A stretch of 54,063 nt of DNA from Macromonas bipunctata (GCF_002837135.1 NZ_NWBQ01000014.1:1-54063), one strand, 5' to 3'; positions 7,689 through 19,809 are shown, counted from the stretch's first letter. A program made the numbers and translations. The notes: generated by a model from the letters alone, not told the origin.

Positions 7689-10600
7689 TGCAGTTGCCCC
7701 AAACCGCCATCCGCCGCCCGGTGTTTGCCACCGTGCTCTCGCTGCTGATTCTGCTGGTGGGCTGGGTCTCGTTTCTGGGCCTGAGCGTGCGCGAATATCC
7801 CCGCATCGATGAGCCCAACGTCAGCGTCAGCACCCGGCTGGCGGGAGCGTCCAGCGAGGTGGTGGAGTCCCAGATCACCAAACCGCTGGAGGACTCGCTG
7901 GCGGGCATCGAGGGTGTGGACATCATCACCTCGGTCAGCCGCCAAGAGTCGAGCCAGATCACGGTGCGCTTCAAGCTGGAGCGCGACCCCGATGCCGCCG
8001 CCGCCGAGGTGCGCGACAAGGTCAGCCGTGTGCGCGGGCGCTTGCCGCAAAACATCGACGAGCCGGTGATTGCCAAGGTCGAAGCTGATGCTTTTCCGGT
8101 GGTGTGGCTGGCGCTGAGTTCCGATACCCACAGCCGCTTGCAGTTGTCCGATCTGGCCAACCGCATCGCCAAACCTGTGCTGCAAACCGCCACCGGCGTG
8201 GCCGATGTGCGTGTGTACGGCGAACGCAAGTTCTCGATGCGGCTGTGGCTGGACCCCGAGCGGCTGGCCGCCTACCGCCTGACGGTGCAGGACGTGGAAG
8301 ACGCGCTGCGCCGCGCCAACCTGGAAGTGCCCGCCGGTCGTATTGAGAGCCAGCAGCGCGAGTTCAACGTCACCGCCGCCACCGACGTGCAACGTCCGGC
8401 AGAGTTTGAGGCCATCGCCATTCGCCACGTCAACGGCATCACCGTGCGCGTGGGCGACGTGGCGCGGGTCGAGGAAGCGGCGCAGGACGAGCGCAGCACG
8501 GTGCGCCTCAATGGGCGCGATACGGTGTCGCTGGGCGTGATCCGCCAAGCCACCGCCAACCCGTTGGAGTTGTCGGCCTCGGTGCGTGCGCTGCTGACCA
8601 AGGTGCAAGCCGATTTGCCACCGGGCATCCGCGTGGATATTGCCAACGACACCTCGGTGTTCATCGACCGCTCGATCCGCGCCGTGTACACCACCATTGC
8701 CGAGGCCGTGGTGCTGGTGGCGCTGGTGATTTTTGTGTTCCTGCGCACGCTGCGCGCGTCCATCATCCCGCTGGTGACGATTCCGGTCAGCCTGGTGGGT
8801 ACCTTTGCGCTGATGGCGCTGTTTGGCTTCAGCATCAACACGCTGACACTGCTGGCGCTGGTGCTGGCCATCGGGCTGGTGGTGGACGATGCCATCGTCG
8901 TGCTCGAGAACATCTACCGCCACATCGAGGACGGTATGACCCCGTTCGAGGCCGCCTTGCGTGGGGCCAAGGAAATCGGCTTTGCCGTGGTGGCCATGAC
9001 GTTGACGCTGGCCGCCGTGTACGCACCGCTGGCCTTCACGCCGGGGCGCACCGGGCGCTTGTTTGCCGAATTTGCGCTGGCGCTGGCCGGGGCGGTGCTG
9101 GTGTCGGGTTTTGTGGCACTGACCTTGTCGCCCATGATGTGCTCGCGCCTGCTCAAGCACCAGGCGCAGTCCAGCCGGTTTGACCAAGGCATGGAGCGCG
9201 TGCTCAACGCCATCACCGCCGCCTATGGCCGTGCCTTGGCGCTGGCGTTGCGCCACCGCTGGCTGGTGGCACTGGTGATGCTGGGCAGCGCGGCGGGCAG
9301 CGTGTGGCTGTTCCAGCACACCAAGCAGGAGTTGGCCCCCATCGAAGACCGGGGCACCATTCTGGCCGTCCTCAACGGCCCCGACGGCGCCACGCTGGAC
9401 TACACCCAGCGTTACGCGCAGGCCATCGAGCGCATCGGCCAGCCTTACCCCGAATTCGACCGCATCTTCAGCAACATCGGCAACCCCAGTGTGGCGCAGG
9501 GCACCGTCATCTTCCGCACCGTGCCGTGGGAGGAGCGCACCCGCACCACCCAGCAGATGGCGCGCGAGATGGCGCCCAAGATGGCCGCCTTGCCGGGCCT
9601 GACCGCTTTTCCCGTCACGCCGCCGTCGCTGGGGCAAAGCTCGCGCGAGCGGCCCATCAACTACGTCATCGTCACGTCCGACAGTTACGCCAACCTGGCC
9701 CAAGTGGTGCGCCAGTTTCAGGACAAGTTGGCCCAGCACCCCGGTTTTGTGCAGGTGGACACCGACTTGCGCCTGAACAAGCCCGAAGTGCGGCTCGAAG
9801 TCAACCGCGAACGCGCCGCCGACATGGGCGTGAGCGTGGATGCCATTGCCCGCACCGTGGAAACCATGCTGGGCGGGCGCAGCGTCACCCGCTACAAGCG
9901 CGAGGGCGAACAGTACGACGTGGTGCTGCAAACCCAAGCCGACCAGCGCAGCACGCCCGATGCGATTGAGCGCCTGTTTGTGCGGGGGCGCAATGACACC
10001 ATGATCCCGCTGACCGCGTTGGTAAATTTGCGCGAAGTGGTGGTGCCGCGCGACCTGAACCATTTTGGCCAGCGCCGCAGCGCTGCCATCAGCGCCAATT
10101 TGGCCCCGGACTTCGCCTTGGGCGATGCGCTGGCGTTCATGGACGCGACCGCACGCGAAGTGTTGCCCCCCGGCTACACCACCGACCTCAACGGCCAAAG
10201 CCGCGAGTTCCGCCAGTCGTCGGGTTCGCTGGCGCTGGTGTTCGGGCTGGCGCTGCTGTTCATCTACCTGGTGCTGGCCGCACAGTTCGAGAGCTTCATC
10301 GACCCGCTGGTGATTTTGCTCAGTGTGCCGCTGTCCTTGCTGGGCGCGCTGTGGGCGCTCAAACTCAGCGGGGGCACGCTCAACGTGTTCAGCCAGATTG
10401 GCCTCATCACGCTGGTGGGGCTGATCACCAAACACGGCATCTTGATTGTGGAATTTGCCAACCAGCTGCGTGAGCAAGGGGCCAACGTGCGCGATGCGGT
10501 GCAACAAGCCGCCGAACTGCGCCTGCGCCCCATCTTGATGACCACCGGCGCGATGGTGCTGGGCGCCATGCCGCTGGCGCTGGCCACCGGCGCGGGGGCC

Positions 10601-10750
10601 GAGAGCCGCCAGCAAATTGGCTGGGTGATTGTGGGCGGCATGAGCGTGGGCACGCTGCTGACCATTTTTGTGGTGCCAGCGGTTTACACCGTGCTGGCGC
10701 GCCGCCGCGCCCCGGTGGCGCCGCCAGCCCCGGCTGTGCCTGCAGGCTGA
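7688..10750 (+). CDS. RND-family multidrug efflux permease (HAE1/MdtB-like)
   Basis: 1020 residues, usual length. It is an inner-membrane proton-driven exporter with twelve membrane helices: one near the N-terminus (VFATVLSLLILLVGWVSFLG), two large periplasmic loops, and helix clusters at about 330-540 and 850-1010. The proton-relay helix 4 carries AIGLVVDDAIVVLENIYRH with the paired aspartates needed for transport. Substrates cannot be read from sequence; the single-pump arrangement resembles MdtB/VexF-type drug transporters more than metal pumps. It forms an operon with the adaptor upstream. Confidence 0.93.
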   Translation: MQLPQTAIRRPVFATVLSLLILLVGWVSFLGLSVREYPRIDEPNVSVSTRLAGASSEVVESQITKPLEDSLAGIEGVDIITSVSRQESSQITVRFKLERDPDAAAAEVRDKVSRVRGRLPQNIDEPVIAKVEADAFPVVWLALSSDTHSRLQLSDLANRIAKPVLQTATGVADVRVYGERKFSMRLWLDPERLAAYRLTVQDVEDALRRANLEVPAGRIESQQREFNVTAATDVQRPAEFEAIAIRHVNGITVRVGDVARVEEAAQDERSTVRLNGRDTVSLGVIRQATANPLELSASVRALLTKVQADLPPGIRVDIANDTSVFIDRSIRAVYTTIAEAVVLVALVIFVFLRTLRASIIPLVTIPVSLVGTFALMALFGFSINTLTLLALVLAIGLVVDDAIVVLENIYRHIEDGMTPFEAALRGAKEIGFAVVAMTLTLAAVYAPLAFTPGRTGRLFAEFALALAGAVLVSGFVALTLSPMMCSRLLKHQAQSSRFDQGMERVLNAITAAYGRALALALRHRWLVALVMLGSAAGSVWLFQHTKQELAPIEDRGTILAVLNGPDGATLDYTQRYAQAIERIGQPYPEFDRIFSNIGNPSVAQGTVIFRTVPWEERTRTTQQMAREMAPKMAALPGLTAFPVTPPSLGQSSRERPINYVIVTSDSYANLAQVVRQFQDKLAQHPGFVQVDTDLRLNKPEVRLEVNRERAADMGVSVDAIARTVETMLGGRSVTRYKREGEQYDVVLQTQADQRSTPDAIERLFVRGRNDTMIPLTALVNLREVVVPRDLNHFGQRRSAAISANLAPDFALGDALAFMDATAREVLPPGYTTDLNGQSREFRQSSGSLALVFGLALLFIYLVLAAQFESFIDPLVILLSVPLSLLGALWALKLSGGTLNVFSQIGLITLVGLITKHGILIVEFANQLREQGANVRDAVQQAAELRLRPILMTTGAMVLGAMPLALATGAGAESRQQIGWVIVGGMSVGTLLTIFVVPAVYTVLARRRAPVAPPAPAVPAG

Positions 10751-10799
10751 ACCGGGCCCTGAACCATGGTGGCATGGTGTGGGGCTTCCTCAGCCCGAA

Positions 10800-13004
10800 T
10801 CAGGCGCCAGCGTTGCCCGCTTGCAGCCAGCCGTCCACCGCCTGCAGCAGCTGTTGCGGCGCAAACGGCTTGGTGATATAGGCCTTGAAGTCGGCCCCGC
10901 GCCCGCGTTCCACCTCGTCGGGCATGGCGTGGGCGCTGATGGCAATCACGGGCGTGGACGCCAGCTCTGCGTGCTGGCGCAGCGCCTGCAGCAGCGCGTA
11001 GCCGTCCATGTCGGGCAGGTCGATGTCGAGGAACACCAGCCCGGGCCGCTCAGCGCACGCCTGCGCCAGCCCCTGCGTGGCGGTGCTGGCCAGCAGGCAG
11101 GCTATATCGCCGCGCGTGTGTAGCAGCCGCTCCAGCAGCTTGAGGCTGACCGGGTCGTCGTCGATGCACAGCACCTTGTGGCGTTGCTGCGCGGGGGCGC
11201 TGGCCAGCGGGTCGGGTGCGTGTGCCGTGGCCGTGGCGCTGGTGTCAGGATGGGGGCCATCACCGGGGTGGCTGGGGTGCTGGGCGGCGTCGCTGGCCAG
11301 GGGCGCGGCGGGCAGCAGGCACCAGAATTCGGTCTCACCGGGCTGGCTGGCAAAGCCTATGCTGCCGCCCATGCGCTCCACCAGCCCCTTGGTGATGGAC
11401 AGGCCGATGCCGGTGCCCTCCACCTGCTTGTGCGCCACCTCGTCGCGCGTGAATGGCTGGAACAGCACCGGCTGCAGCGCGGGCGCAATGCCGGGGCCGT
11501 TGTCGCGCACGCTCAGGCGCACCCACTGCGCGTCCACCGCCTAGTACGACACCCACACCGCGCCGCCGGGGCGGTGGTACTTGATGGCGTTGGAGGTCAG
11601 GTTCATCAGCACCTGCTTCAGGCGCATCTCGTCGGCCTGGCAGGCCAGGGGCTGCGCGGTGTCGATGTGCAGCGTCACGTCCTTGCGGGCGGCCAGGCTG
11701 TGCAGCCAGTCGTGGCATTCCTCCACCAGCCCGGCCAGCTCCACGCGCTGCAGCACCAGCTCCAGCTTGCCCGATTCGATGCGGCTCAAGTCCAGCACCT
11801 CGTTGATCAGCGCCAGCAGGTGGCGCCCGGCGTTGATGATCTCCTGCACGCTGTCTTGCTGGCATTCGCCCAGCGTGTTGTCCACTTCCAGCATCTGCGC
11901 AAAGCCCAGCACCGCGTGCATGGGGGTGCGGATCTCGTGGCTCATGCTGGCCAGGAAGGCGCTCTTGGCCTGGTTGGCGGCCTCGGCCTCCTGCGTGGCC
12001 TGGCGCAGCTGGGCGGTGCGCTCGGCCACCACCTGTTCCAGCTCGGCCTGGTGCCGCTGCAGCGCCGCCGTGGCCGCGCGCAGGGCCGAGATGTCGAGCC
12101 CGATGCCCAGCAGCACCGGCTGCCGGTTCCACACAAAGCTGTAGCCGTTGAACAGGTGGGGCACGGGCTGGCCGTCGCGGTTGAGGATGTCGAGCTCGAT
12201 GCTTTCTTGCCCGTGGGCAAACACCTCGGCCATGCCTTGTTCCAGCCGCGCCACGTCGGCGGGTGGCACCACGTCCTGCAACCGGGTCTGGGCCAGTTCG
12301 GTGCCGCTGCGGCCCAGCAGTTGCTCAAAGTGCCGGTTCCACATCACGCAGTGGCCCTGGCGGTCCAGCACGTGGAATGCGCCCGGTATGGCGTCGATCA
12401 GTTTGCTCTGGAACGTGAGCGACTGCTCCAGCTGCGCCTGCCAGTGCGCGGCGCTGTCCTGCTGGCGCCTGAAGGCGCTGGCCGTCGCGTACCCCATGGC
12501 CGCTGCCGCCAGTACCACCACCAGCAGCGCCGCCAACGTCAGCTCCAGGCTGGGCGGGGCCATGAAGGTGTGGCCCTGCCAGTGCAGCGCGTACATGCCC
12601 AGCACCCCCAGCACGCTGGTGGCGGCCAGCGCCAGCCCCACTTTCTTGCCCAGCAGCCAGCCCCCTGCCATGGTGGCAATGGGCAGCGCCATCCACAGCA
12701 GGTTGCGCAGCCCCGACGACACGTACGCCCCCAGCCACGCCACCCCAATCAGGCCCCAGCACAGCACGTGCGCGGCGGTGCAGGGCTGGTGCCGGTGCAG
12801 CAGCCATTGCATCCACAGCGCCTGGCCCACCAGCAGCACCGTGACCGACTGCAGCTGCGCCGGGGCGCCCGCCAGCGCGTGGATGGCAAACATGGCGCCG
12901 CCCAGCACCAGCAGCGTCAGCGCAAAGAAGCGCAGCAGCGCGGTGGCCTGGGGCTCGGTCAGCACCCCTTGGCGGCAGGCGCACAGTGCGTGGTGGTGGT
13001 TCAT
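10800..13004 (-). pseudogene. Hybrid sensor histidine kinase/response regulator, split by an in-frame amber codon
   Basis: The frame from 13004 encodes about six membrane helices (1-185), a PAS domain (about 190-310), a coiled segment and a HisKA domain with the phospho-acceptor His in [19 protein letters not shown] (about residue 350). It stops at a TAG at 11541-11543, just after the N-box ([13 protein letters not shown]). The same frame resumes at once with DNGPGIAP (G1 box), [18 protein letters not shown] (G2 box) and a receiver domain with DDDP, LVFLDIDLPDMDGY and ITKPF. Without the TAG it would be about 734 residues. The stop removes ATP binding, so signalling is presumably lost unless the codon is read through or is an assembly error. 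Confidence 0.85.
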
Positions 13005-13340
13005 GCGGGGTCGGCCTCAAGTGGAGGGGTGGGGATTGGTACAAAACACAGCTCCACCGCAAAGCACTGGCGGATGGCATGGATCACGTCAATGCCGCTG
13101 ATGTCGGGCAGGCCCAGATCGACCAGCGCCAGGTCGAGCCGGATGGTCGGGTCGGCCAGCACCGCCAGCGCGCGCTGGCCCGTGGCGCAGTTGAACACCT
13201 CGCCGCCGATGCCCAGGCGCGCAATCGCGTTGCCCACCTGCTGCTCGAACAGCGGGTTGTCCTCCACCACCAGAATGCGGCGCGGCAGCAGGGGGGGACG
13301 AAGCGTGGGGCGTGGTCGGGGTGGGCTGCAAGGCGTTCAT
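13001..13340 (-). pseudogene. Response regulator receiver fragment with a C-tract frameshift
   Basis: The receiver frame reads RRILVVEDNPLFEQQVGNAI, then ALVDLGLPDISGIDVIHAI with the phospho-acceptor Asp, but it has no start codon; the ATG at 13340 (MNALQPTPTTPHASS) is in another frame. The frames would join if the run of seven C (seven G at 13291-13297 on the + strand) had six. The domain also ends early, at about two thirds of a receiver, with EADPA before a stop that overlaps the kinase ATG by 4 bases. No output domain follows. It probably served the adjacent kinase. Confidence 0.7.
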
Positions 13341-13511
13341 GGCCTGCGCAATGTACTGCAAACCCGCGCAAAAAACACCCCATGAATATGCGGCCCGTCC
13401 CATGAACATGGGGTACAACCGGTGGCGGCGCCGGACAGTCTGGTGTCAGGCTGCTGTCTGTAAAATGACCAGCGGTTTTTTCCGTTTCCCTTTTTCATAC
13501 TTAAGTCATCC

Positions 13512-14045
13512 ATGTCCCTCAACAACGTCACCCCCGGCAGCAAGGCCCCTGAAGTGTTCAACGTCATCATCGAAATCTCGATGAACAGCGACCCGGTCAA
13601 ATACGAGGTGGACAAAGAGTCCGGCGCCGTGTTCGTGGACCGCTTCATGGGCACCGCCATGCACTACCCCACCAACTACGGCTACGTGCCGCAGACCCTG
13701 TCGGGCGACGGCGACCCGGTGGACGTGCTGGTGCTGACGCCGTTCTCGCTGCCGCCGGGCGTGGTGGTGCCGTGCCGCGCGCTGGGCATCCTGAACATGG
13801 AAGACGAAGGCGGCGTGGACGGCAAGGTGCTGGCCGTGCCGACCGAAAAAATCCTGCCCACCTACTCGCACATCCAGTCGATGGACGACCTCAACCCGCT
13901 CGAACTCGAGCGCATTGCCCACTTCTTCGAGCGTTACAAAGACCTGGAAAAAGGCAAGTGGGTCAAGGTGCTGGGCTGGGGCGACAAGGCCGCCGCGCAA
14001 AAGGAAATCGTGGACGGCATCGCCAACGTCGCTGGCAAGGCCTGA
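13512..14045 (+). CDS. ppa: Inorganic pyrophosphatase
   Basis: 177 residues, family I soluble pyrophosphatase that pulls biosynthetic reactions forward by hydrolysing PPi. The signature around the metal-binding aspartates is GDGDPVDVLVLTPF at about residue 66-79, preceded by FMGTAMHYPTNYGYVPQTL. EYDKESG-like KYEVDKESGAVFVDR is the usual N-terminal strand pair. Length and motifs are standard. It stands alone between the degraded two-component genes and the convergent gabD-like gene. Confidence 0.97.
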   Translation: MSLNNVTPGSKAPEVFNVIIEISMNSDPVKYEVDKESGAVFVDRFMGTAMHYPTNYGYVPQTLSGDGDPVDVLVLTPFSLPPGVVVPCRALGILNMEDEGGVDGKVLAVPTEKILPTYSHIQSMDDLNPLELERIAHFFERYKDLEKGKWVKVLGWGDKAAAQKEIVDGIANVAGKA

Positions 14046-14095
14046 TGCGGTCTTGATGCCCGCCTGTGGCTCCGGGGCCGCTGCGGGCCCTGGCC

Positions 14096-15556
14096 TCAGC
14101 CTTCGCCCAGGCAGAGGTACTTGATGTCCAGGTACTCGGCGATGCCGTGCGACGAGCCCTCGCGCCCCAGCCCGGACTGCTTGACACCGCCAAACGGCGC
14201 CACCGCCGTCGAAATGATGCCGGTGTTGACGCCCACCATGCCCGCCTGCAACGCCCTGGCCACGCGCCAGACCCGGCCCAGGTTGCCCGCGTAGAAGTAC
14301 GCCGCCAGCCCGAACTCGGTGGCGTTGGCCAGCGCAATCGCCTCGGCTTCCGTTTCAAAGTGGAACAGCGGTGCCACCGGGCCAAAGATCTCCTCCTGCG
14401 CCACCCGCATCGCAGGCGTGGCATCTGCCAGCACTGTAGGCTGGTAGAACGTGCCGCCCAGCGCGTGGCGCTGGCCGCCGGTCAGCACACGCGCCCCTTG
14501 CTGCACCGCATCCGCCACCAGGGCTTGCACCTTGTGCAGCGCGGGCGGGTCGATCAGCGGCCCCAGCTGCGCCCCGGCGTCGGTGCCGGGCCCCACTTGC
14601 AACTGCTGCACCGCCGCCGTCAGCTTGGCGGCAAAGGCGTCGTACACGCTGGATTGCACCAGCAGCCGGTTGGCGCAGACGCAGGTCTGCCCGCTGTTGC
14701 GGTACTTGGAGGCGATGGCGCCTTGCACCGCCGCGTCCAGGTCGGCGTCGTCAAACACGATGAACGGCGCGTTGCCGCCCAGCTCCAGCGACATTTTCTT
14801 CAGCGTCGGCGCGCATTGCGCGGCCAGCAGGCGGCCCACTTCGGTGGAGCCGGTAAAGCTCAACTTGCGCACCAGCGGGCTGGCCGTGAGCACGCCGCCC
14901 ACCGTGGCCGCATCGCCCGTGACGACGCCCAGCACCCCGGCCGGCACGCCCGCGCGGTGCGCCAGCTCCGCCATCGCCAGCGCCGACAGCGGTGTCTGCT
15001 CGGCGGGCTTGACGACGATGGTGCAGCCCGCTGCCAGCGCCGGGGCCACCTTGCGCGTGATCATGGCTGCCGGAAAATTCCACGGCGTGATGGCCGCGCA
15101 CACGCCCACCGGCTCGCGCGTCACCAGCAGGTGCTTGTCCGGCCACGGCGACGGAATCACCTCGCCGTACACGCGCCGCGCCTCCTCGGCAAACCACTCG
15201 ATGTAGGACGCCGCGTAGGCGATCTCGCCCCGTGCCTCGGCCAGCGGCTTGCCCTGTTCGCTGGTCATGATGAGCGCCAGATCGTCCTGGTGCGCCAGCA
15301 TCAGGTCGTGCCAACGGCGCAGGATGCGGGCGCGCTCGTCGGCGGTGCGGGCCTTCCAGGGTGCGAAGGCGCGTTGCGCGGCGTCAACCGCGTCTTGCGT
15401 CTGCGCGCGGCCCAGGCTGGGCACGGTGGCGATGAGTGCGCCGGTGGCGGGGTTGCGCACCTCCAGCGTGGCGCCGTCGCTGGCGTCCAGCCATTGGCCG
15501 TCGATGTAGCACTGCGATTTCAGCAGCGTCGGGTCTTGCAAGGGCAGGGTGGTCAT
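14096..15556 (-). CDS. gabD: Succinate-semialdehyde dehydrogenase (NAD(P)+)
   Basis: 486 residues, aldehyde dehydrogenase superfamily. The catalytic Cys is in NSGQTCVCANRLLVQ and the general-base Glu in LELGGNAPFIVFDDADLD; cofactor-site phrases AAITPWNFPAAMITRK and FTGSTEVGRLL are intact. The pattern around GQTCVCANR is that of GabD-type enzymes, which oxidise succinic semialdehyde to succinate. The frame extends upstream without similarity, so the ATG at 15556 is chosen. It lies 8 bases after the HpaI-type aldolase, whose product would be its substrate. Confidence 0.88.
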   Translation of the reverse strand: MTTLPLQDPTLLKSQCYIDGQWLDASDGATLEVRNPATGALIATVPSLGRAQTQDAVDAAQRAFAPWKARTADERARILRRWHDLMLAHQDDLALIMTSEQGKPLAEARGEIAYAASYIEWFAEEARRVYGEVIPSPWPDKHLLVTREPVGVCAAITPWNFPAAMITRKVAPALAAGCTIVVKPAEQTPLSALAMAELAHRAGVPAGVLGVVTGDAATVGGVLTASPLVRKLSFTGSTEVGRLLAAQCAPTLKKMSLELGGNAPFIVFDDADLDAAVQGAIASKYRNSGQTCVCANRLLVQSSVYDAFAAKLTAAVQQLQVGPGTDAGAQLGPLIDPPALHKVQALVADAVQQGARVLTGGQRHALGGTFYQPTVLADATPAMRVAQEEIFGPVAPLFHFETEAEAIALANATEFGLAAYFYAGNLGRVWRVARALQAGMVGVNTGIISTAVAPFGGVKQSGLGREGSSHGIAEYLDIKYLCLGEG

Positions 15557-15564
15557 GGCGGTTT

Positions 15565-16362
15565 TCAGGGTGTAGGTATGGTGTTGGCGGCGCCGGTCTT
15601 GAAATGGCTGGCCAGTTCGGTGGCTGCGCGCACCAGCAGGGCAGTATCGAGCCCGACCGCCACGAACAGCGCGCCCGCGTCCAGGTACTGCTGCGCCAGC
15701 GCCCGGTCGGTGGCCAGTATGCCCGCAGCCTTGCCCGCTGCGCGCACGGTGGCAATGCCGTCCAAAATAGCGCGCTGCACCTCGGGGTGGCTGGGCTGGC
15801 CCCGGTGGCCCATCGACGCCGACAAGTCCGACGGGCCAAAGAACACGCCGTCCACGCCGTCGGTAGCGGCAATGGTGGCCAGGTTGGCCAGCGCACGTGG
15901 CGTCTCGGCCTGCACCAGCAGGCACATTTCGCCGTCGGCGTGTTGCAGGTAATCGGTGATCTGGTTCCAGCGCGAGGCCCGCGCCAGCGCCGCGCCCACG
16001 CCCCTAATGCCGTGCGGCGGGTAGCGCATGGCGCGCACCATCTGCGTGGCCTGCTCTGGCGTGTCGATCATCGGTACCAGCAGCGTTTGCGCGCCCACGT
16101 CCAGGTACTGCTTGATGAGAGCCACCTCGCCCTGCACCGGGCGCACCACCGGCTGCACCGGGTAGGGCGCCACTGCGCGCAGTTGCTCCAGCACCGTGCG
16201 CACATCGTTGGGCGCATGTTCGCCGTCCAGCAGCAGCCAGTCGTAGCCACAACCGGCCAGGGCTTCGGCGGCGTTGGCATCGGCCAAGCCGACCCAGAGC
16301 CCGATCTGGCGCTGGCCCGCTTGCAGCGCGGCCTTGAAGGTGTTGCGGGGCATGGGCAGCAT
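15565..16362 (-). CDS. hpaI: HpcH/HpaI-family aldolase, probably 4-hydroxy-2-oxoheptanedioate aldolase
   Basis: 265 residues, class II pyruvate aldolase fold. Key phrases are [32 protein letters not shown], a metal-binding [13 protein letters not shown] and [19 protein letters not shown]. HpaI splits 4-hydroxy-2-oxoheptanedioate to pyruvate plus succinic semialdehyde in homoprotocatechuate breakdown; related enzymes (GarL, RhmA) use other acids, so the substrate is not certain. The ATG at 16362 has a GGAGA about ten bases upstream. The next gene is a succinate-semialdehyde dehydrogenase, supporting an HpaI-like role. Other hpa genes are absent from the window. Confidence 0.82.
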   Translation of the reverse strand: MLPMPRNTFKAALQAGQRQIGLWVGLADANAAEALAGCGYDWLLLDGEHAPNDVRTVLEQLRAVAPYPVQPVVRPVQGEVALIKQYLDVGAQTLLVPMIDTPEQATQMVRAMRYPPHGIRGVGAALARASRWNQITDYLQHADGEMCLLVQAETPRALANLATIAATDGVDGVFFGPSDLSASMGHRGQPSHPEVQRAILDGIATVRAAGKAAGILATDRALAQQYLDAGALFVAVGLDTALLVRAATELASHFKTGAANTIPTP

Positions 16363-16467
16363 GGCGGGCGTTCTCCGGTGTGTGGGGTGGCGGGCAAGAC
16401 CATAACCATACCGCAGCTGAGATAATCCGCCCCACACCCCGCCCCCAATTTAACAGTTGACCGCCCC

Positions 16468-18601
<2,134 letters not shown>

Positions 18602-18613
18602 GCCGCGCGCCCT

Positions 18614-19036
18614 TCAGCCCAGGCGCTGCCACAACGCCGTGCCCCATACCGCGCCGCACAGCAGCAAACTCAGCAGCACGGCGGCGCTGCCGGTGTCCTT
18701 GGCGCGCTTGGACAGCGCGTGCCACTCCGGCCCGATGCGGTCGATGGCGGCCTCGATGCCGGTGTTGAGCAACTCCACCACCAGCACCAGCACCACCGCG
18801 CCCGCCAGCAGCGCGGTCTCCACCCAGCTCTGGCCCAGCCACACCGCCAGCGGCAACAGCACCAGCGCCGCCAGCGTTTCCTGCCGGAACGCAGGCTCGT
18901 GCCAGCCCACGCGCAACCCCGCCAGCGAATAGCCCAGCGCGTGCCGCAGCCGTTGCAGCCCCCGGCGCTGCTTTTGGGCCTGCGGCGGTTCGTGCGCGGC
19001 GGTATCGGGGGAGGAAGGGGAGTGGCGTGTGGGCAT
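18614..19036 (-). CDS. dgkA: Diacylglycerol kinase DgkA
   Basis: 140 residues, small three-helix inner-membrane kinase that recycles diacylglycerol to phosphatidic acid. A basic, soluble N-terminus (1-35) precedes an amphipathic helix and three membrane helices. Family motifs are RQETLAALVLLPLAVWLG, VELLNTGIEAAIDRIG (catalytic Glu region) and LSKRAKDTGSAAVLL. The start at 19036 is 18 bases downstream of the RDD gene stop, suggesting joint transcription. Confidence 0.92.
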   Translation of the reverse strand: MPTRHSPSSPDTAAHEPPQAQKQRRGLQRLRHALGYSLAGLRVGWHEPAFRQETLAALVLLPLAVWLGQSWVETALLAGAVVLVLVVELLNTGIEAAIDRIGPEWHALSKRAKDTGSAAVLLSLLLCGAVWGTALWQRLG

Positions 19037-19054
19037 GTTCGTGCAGCCAAGTGT

Positions 19055-19606
19055 TCAGGCGCGGGCCTTCTTGGCGTCTGCCGGGGGCGGTGTCTGCACC
19101 AGCTGCGTGCCGGCCCAGGCGTCGTGCCAGAACTGCCGCTGCGGGTGCAACCAGGCCAGCGCCGCCCACAGCGCCACCCAGCCACAGCACACCGCGCCCA
19201 CCGCACCGGGCGTCAGCTGCCCCCAGGCGCTGATGGCCAGCGGCGGCAGAAACCAGACCCAGCTCAGCACATAGCGCCACACCGCGCGCGCCTGCGTCAG
19301 CGGCTGGCCCTGCACGTCCACCACCCGGATGTGCCAGGTCCGCATGGCCAGCGTCTGGCCCTTGGCCCAGCACCAGCCAAAGTAGATGCCCAGCACCAGG
19401 AACAGGAATGCCTGCTGCGCCCAGCGGTTGTCCAGCGCGTGCCGGGTCTGCGTCAGCGTGCTGAACAGGTAGCCCGCCACAAACACCACGCCAAACAGCA
19501 GCATGCCCTCGTACACCCAGCACGCCATGCGGCGGCGCAGGGTGGGCGTGGGCCAGTGGGCGGCGGCGGGTGGGGTGGGGGCGGCGGTGGAGGAGGAAGT
19601 GGTCAC
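19055..19606 (-). CDS. RDD-family membrane protein
   Basis: 183 residues from a GTG at 19606. It opens with a Ser/Pro-rich tail, then TPTLRRRMACWVYEGMLLFG, the R-x(3)-D-type first helix of the RDD family; the usual Asp is replaced here by Tyr/Glu. The second motif, GQTLAMRTWHIRVVDVQGQPL, is well kept, and about four hydrophobic helices are visible. RDD proteins are inner-membrane proteins, some implicated in ion antiport; no specific role can be given. An upstream extension of the frame has no similarity. Confidence 0.8.
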   Translation of the reverse strand: MTTSSSTAAPTPPAAAHWPTPTLRRRMACWVYEGMLLFGVVFVAGYLFSTLTQTRHALDNRWAQQAFLFLVLGIYFGWCWAKGQTLAMRTWHIRVVDVQGQPLTQARAVWRYVLSWVWFLPPLAISAWGQLTPGAVGAVCCGWVALWAALAWLHPQRQFWHDAWAGTQLVQTPPPADAKKARA

Positions 19607-19793
19607 GTCGGGACGGCAGCGGTGGAAGGACGGAGGACGGCACGCAAGGCGCCACAGGAGCGCGGCGCGGCCCGCATTGTCGCACCGCCGGCCCGCCAGA
19701 TATTTACACCCGCCTTTCAAGCCGACGGCGTGGCAATGTAATAATGGAGGATTACCAGCATCACAAACTCTCAGGCAAACGGGTCAATATCGC

Positions 19794-19809
19794 GCGAAAC
19801 GGGTTTCGC
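19794..19809 (+). other. Small hairpin in the ilvB leader
   Basis: The leader between the RDD gene start and ilvB contains GCGAAACGGGTTTCGC, a 6-base-pair stem with a 4-base loop, about 95 bases before the ilvB start. No T-run follows, so it is not a terminator by itself. The roughly 300-base gap otherwise holds no convincing gene. A short frame from 19744 (MEDYQHH...) has no run of branched-chain codons. Confidence 0.3.

Noticed and set aside
7142-10615. 1157-codon open frame on the minus strand
   Set aside because: It is the mirror of the RND pump gene, again His/Gln/Gly-rich without any motif.
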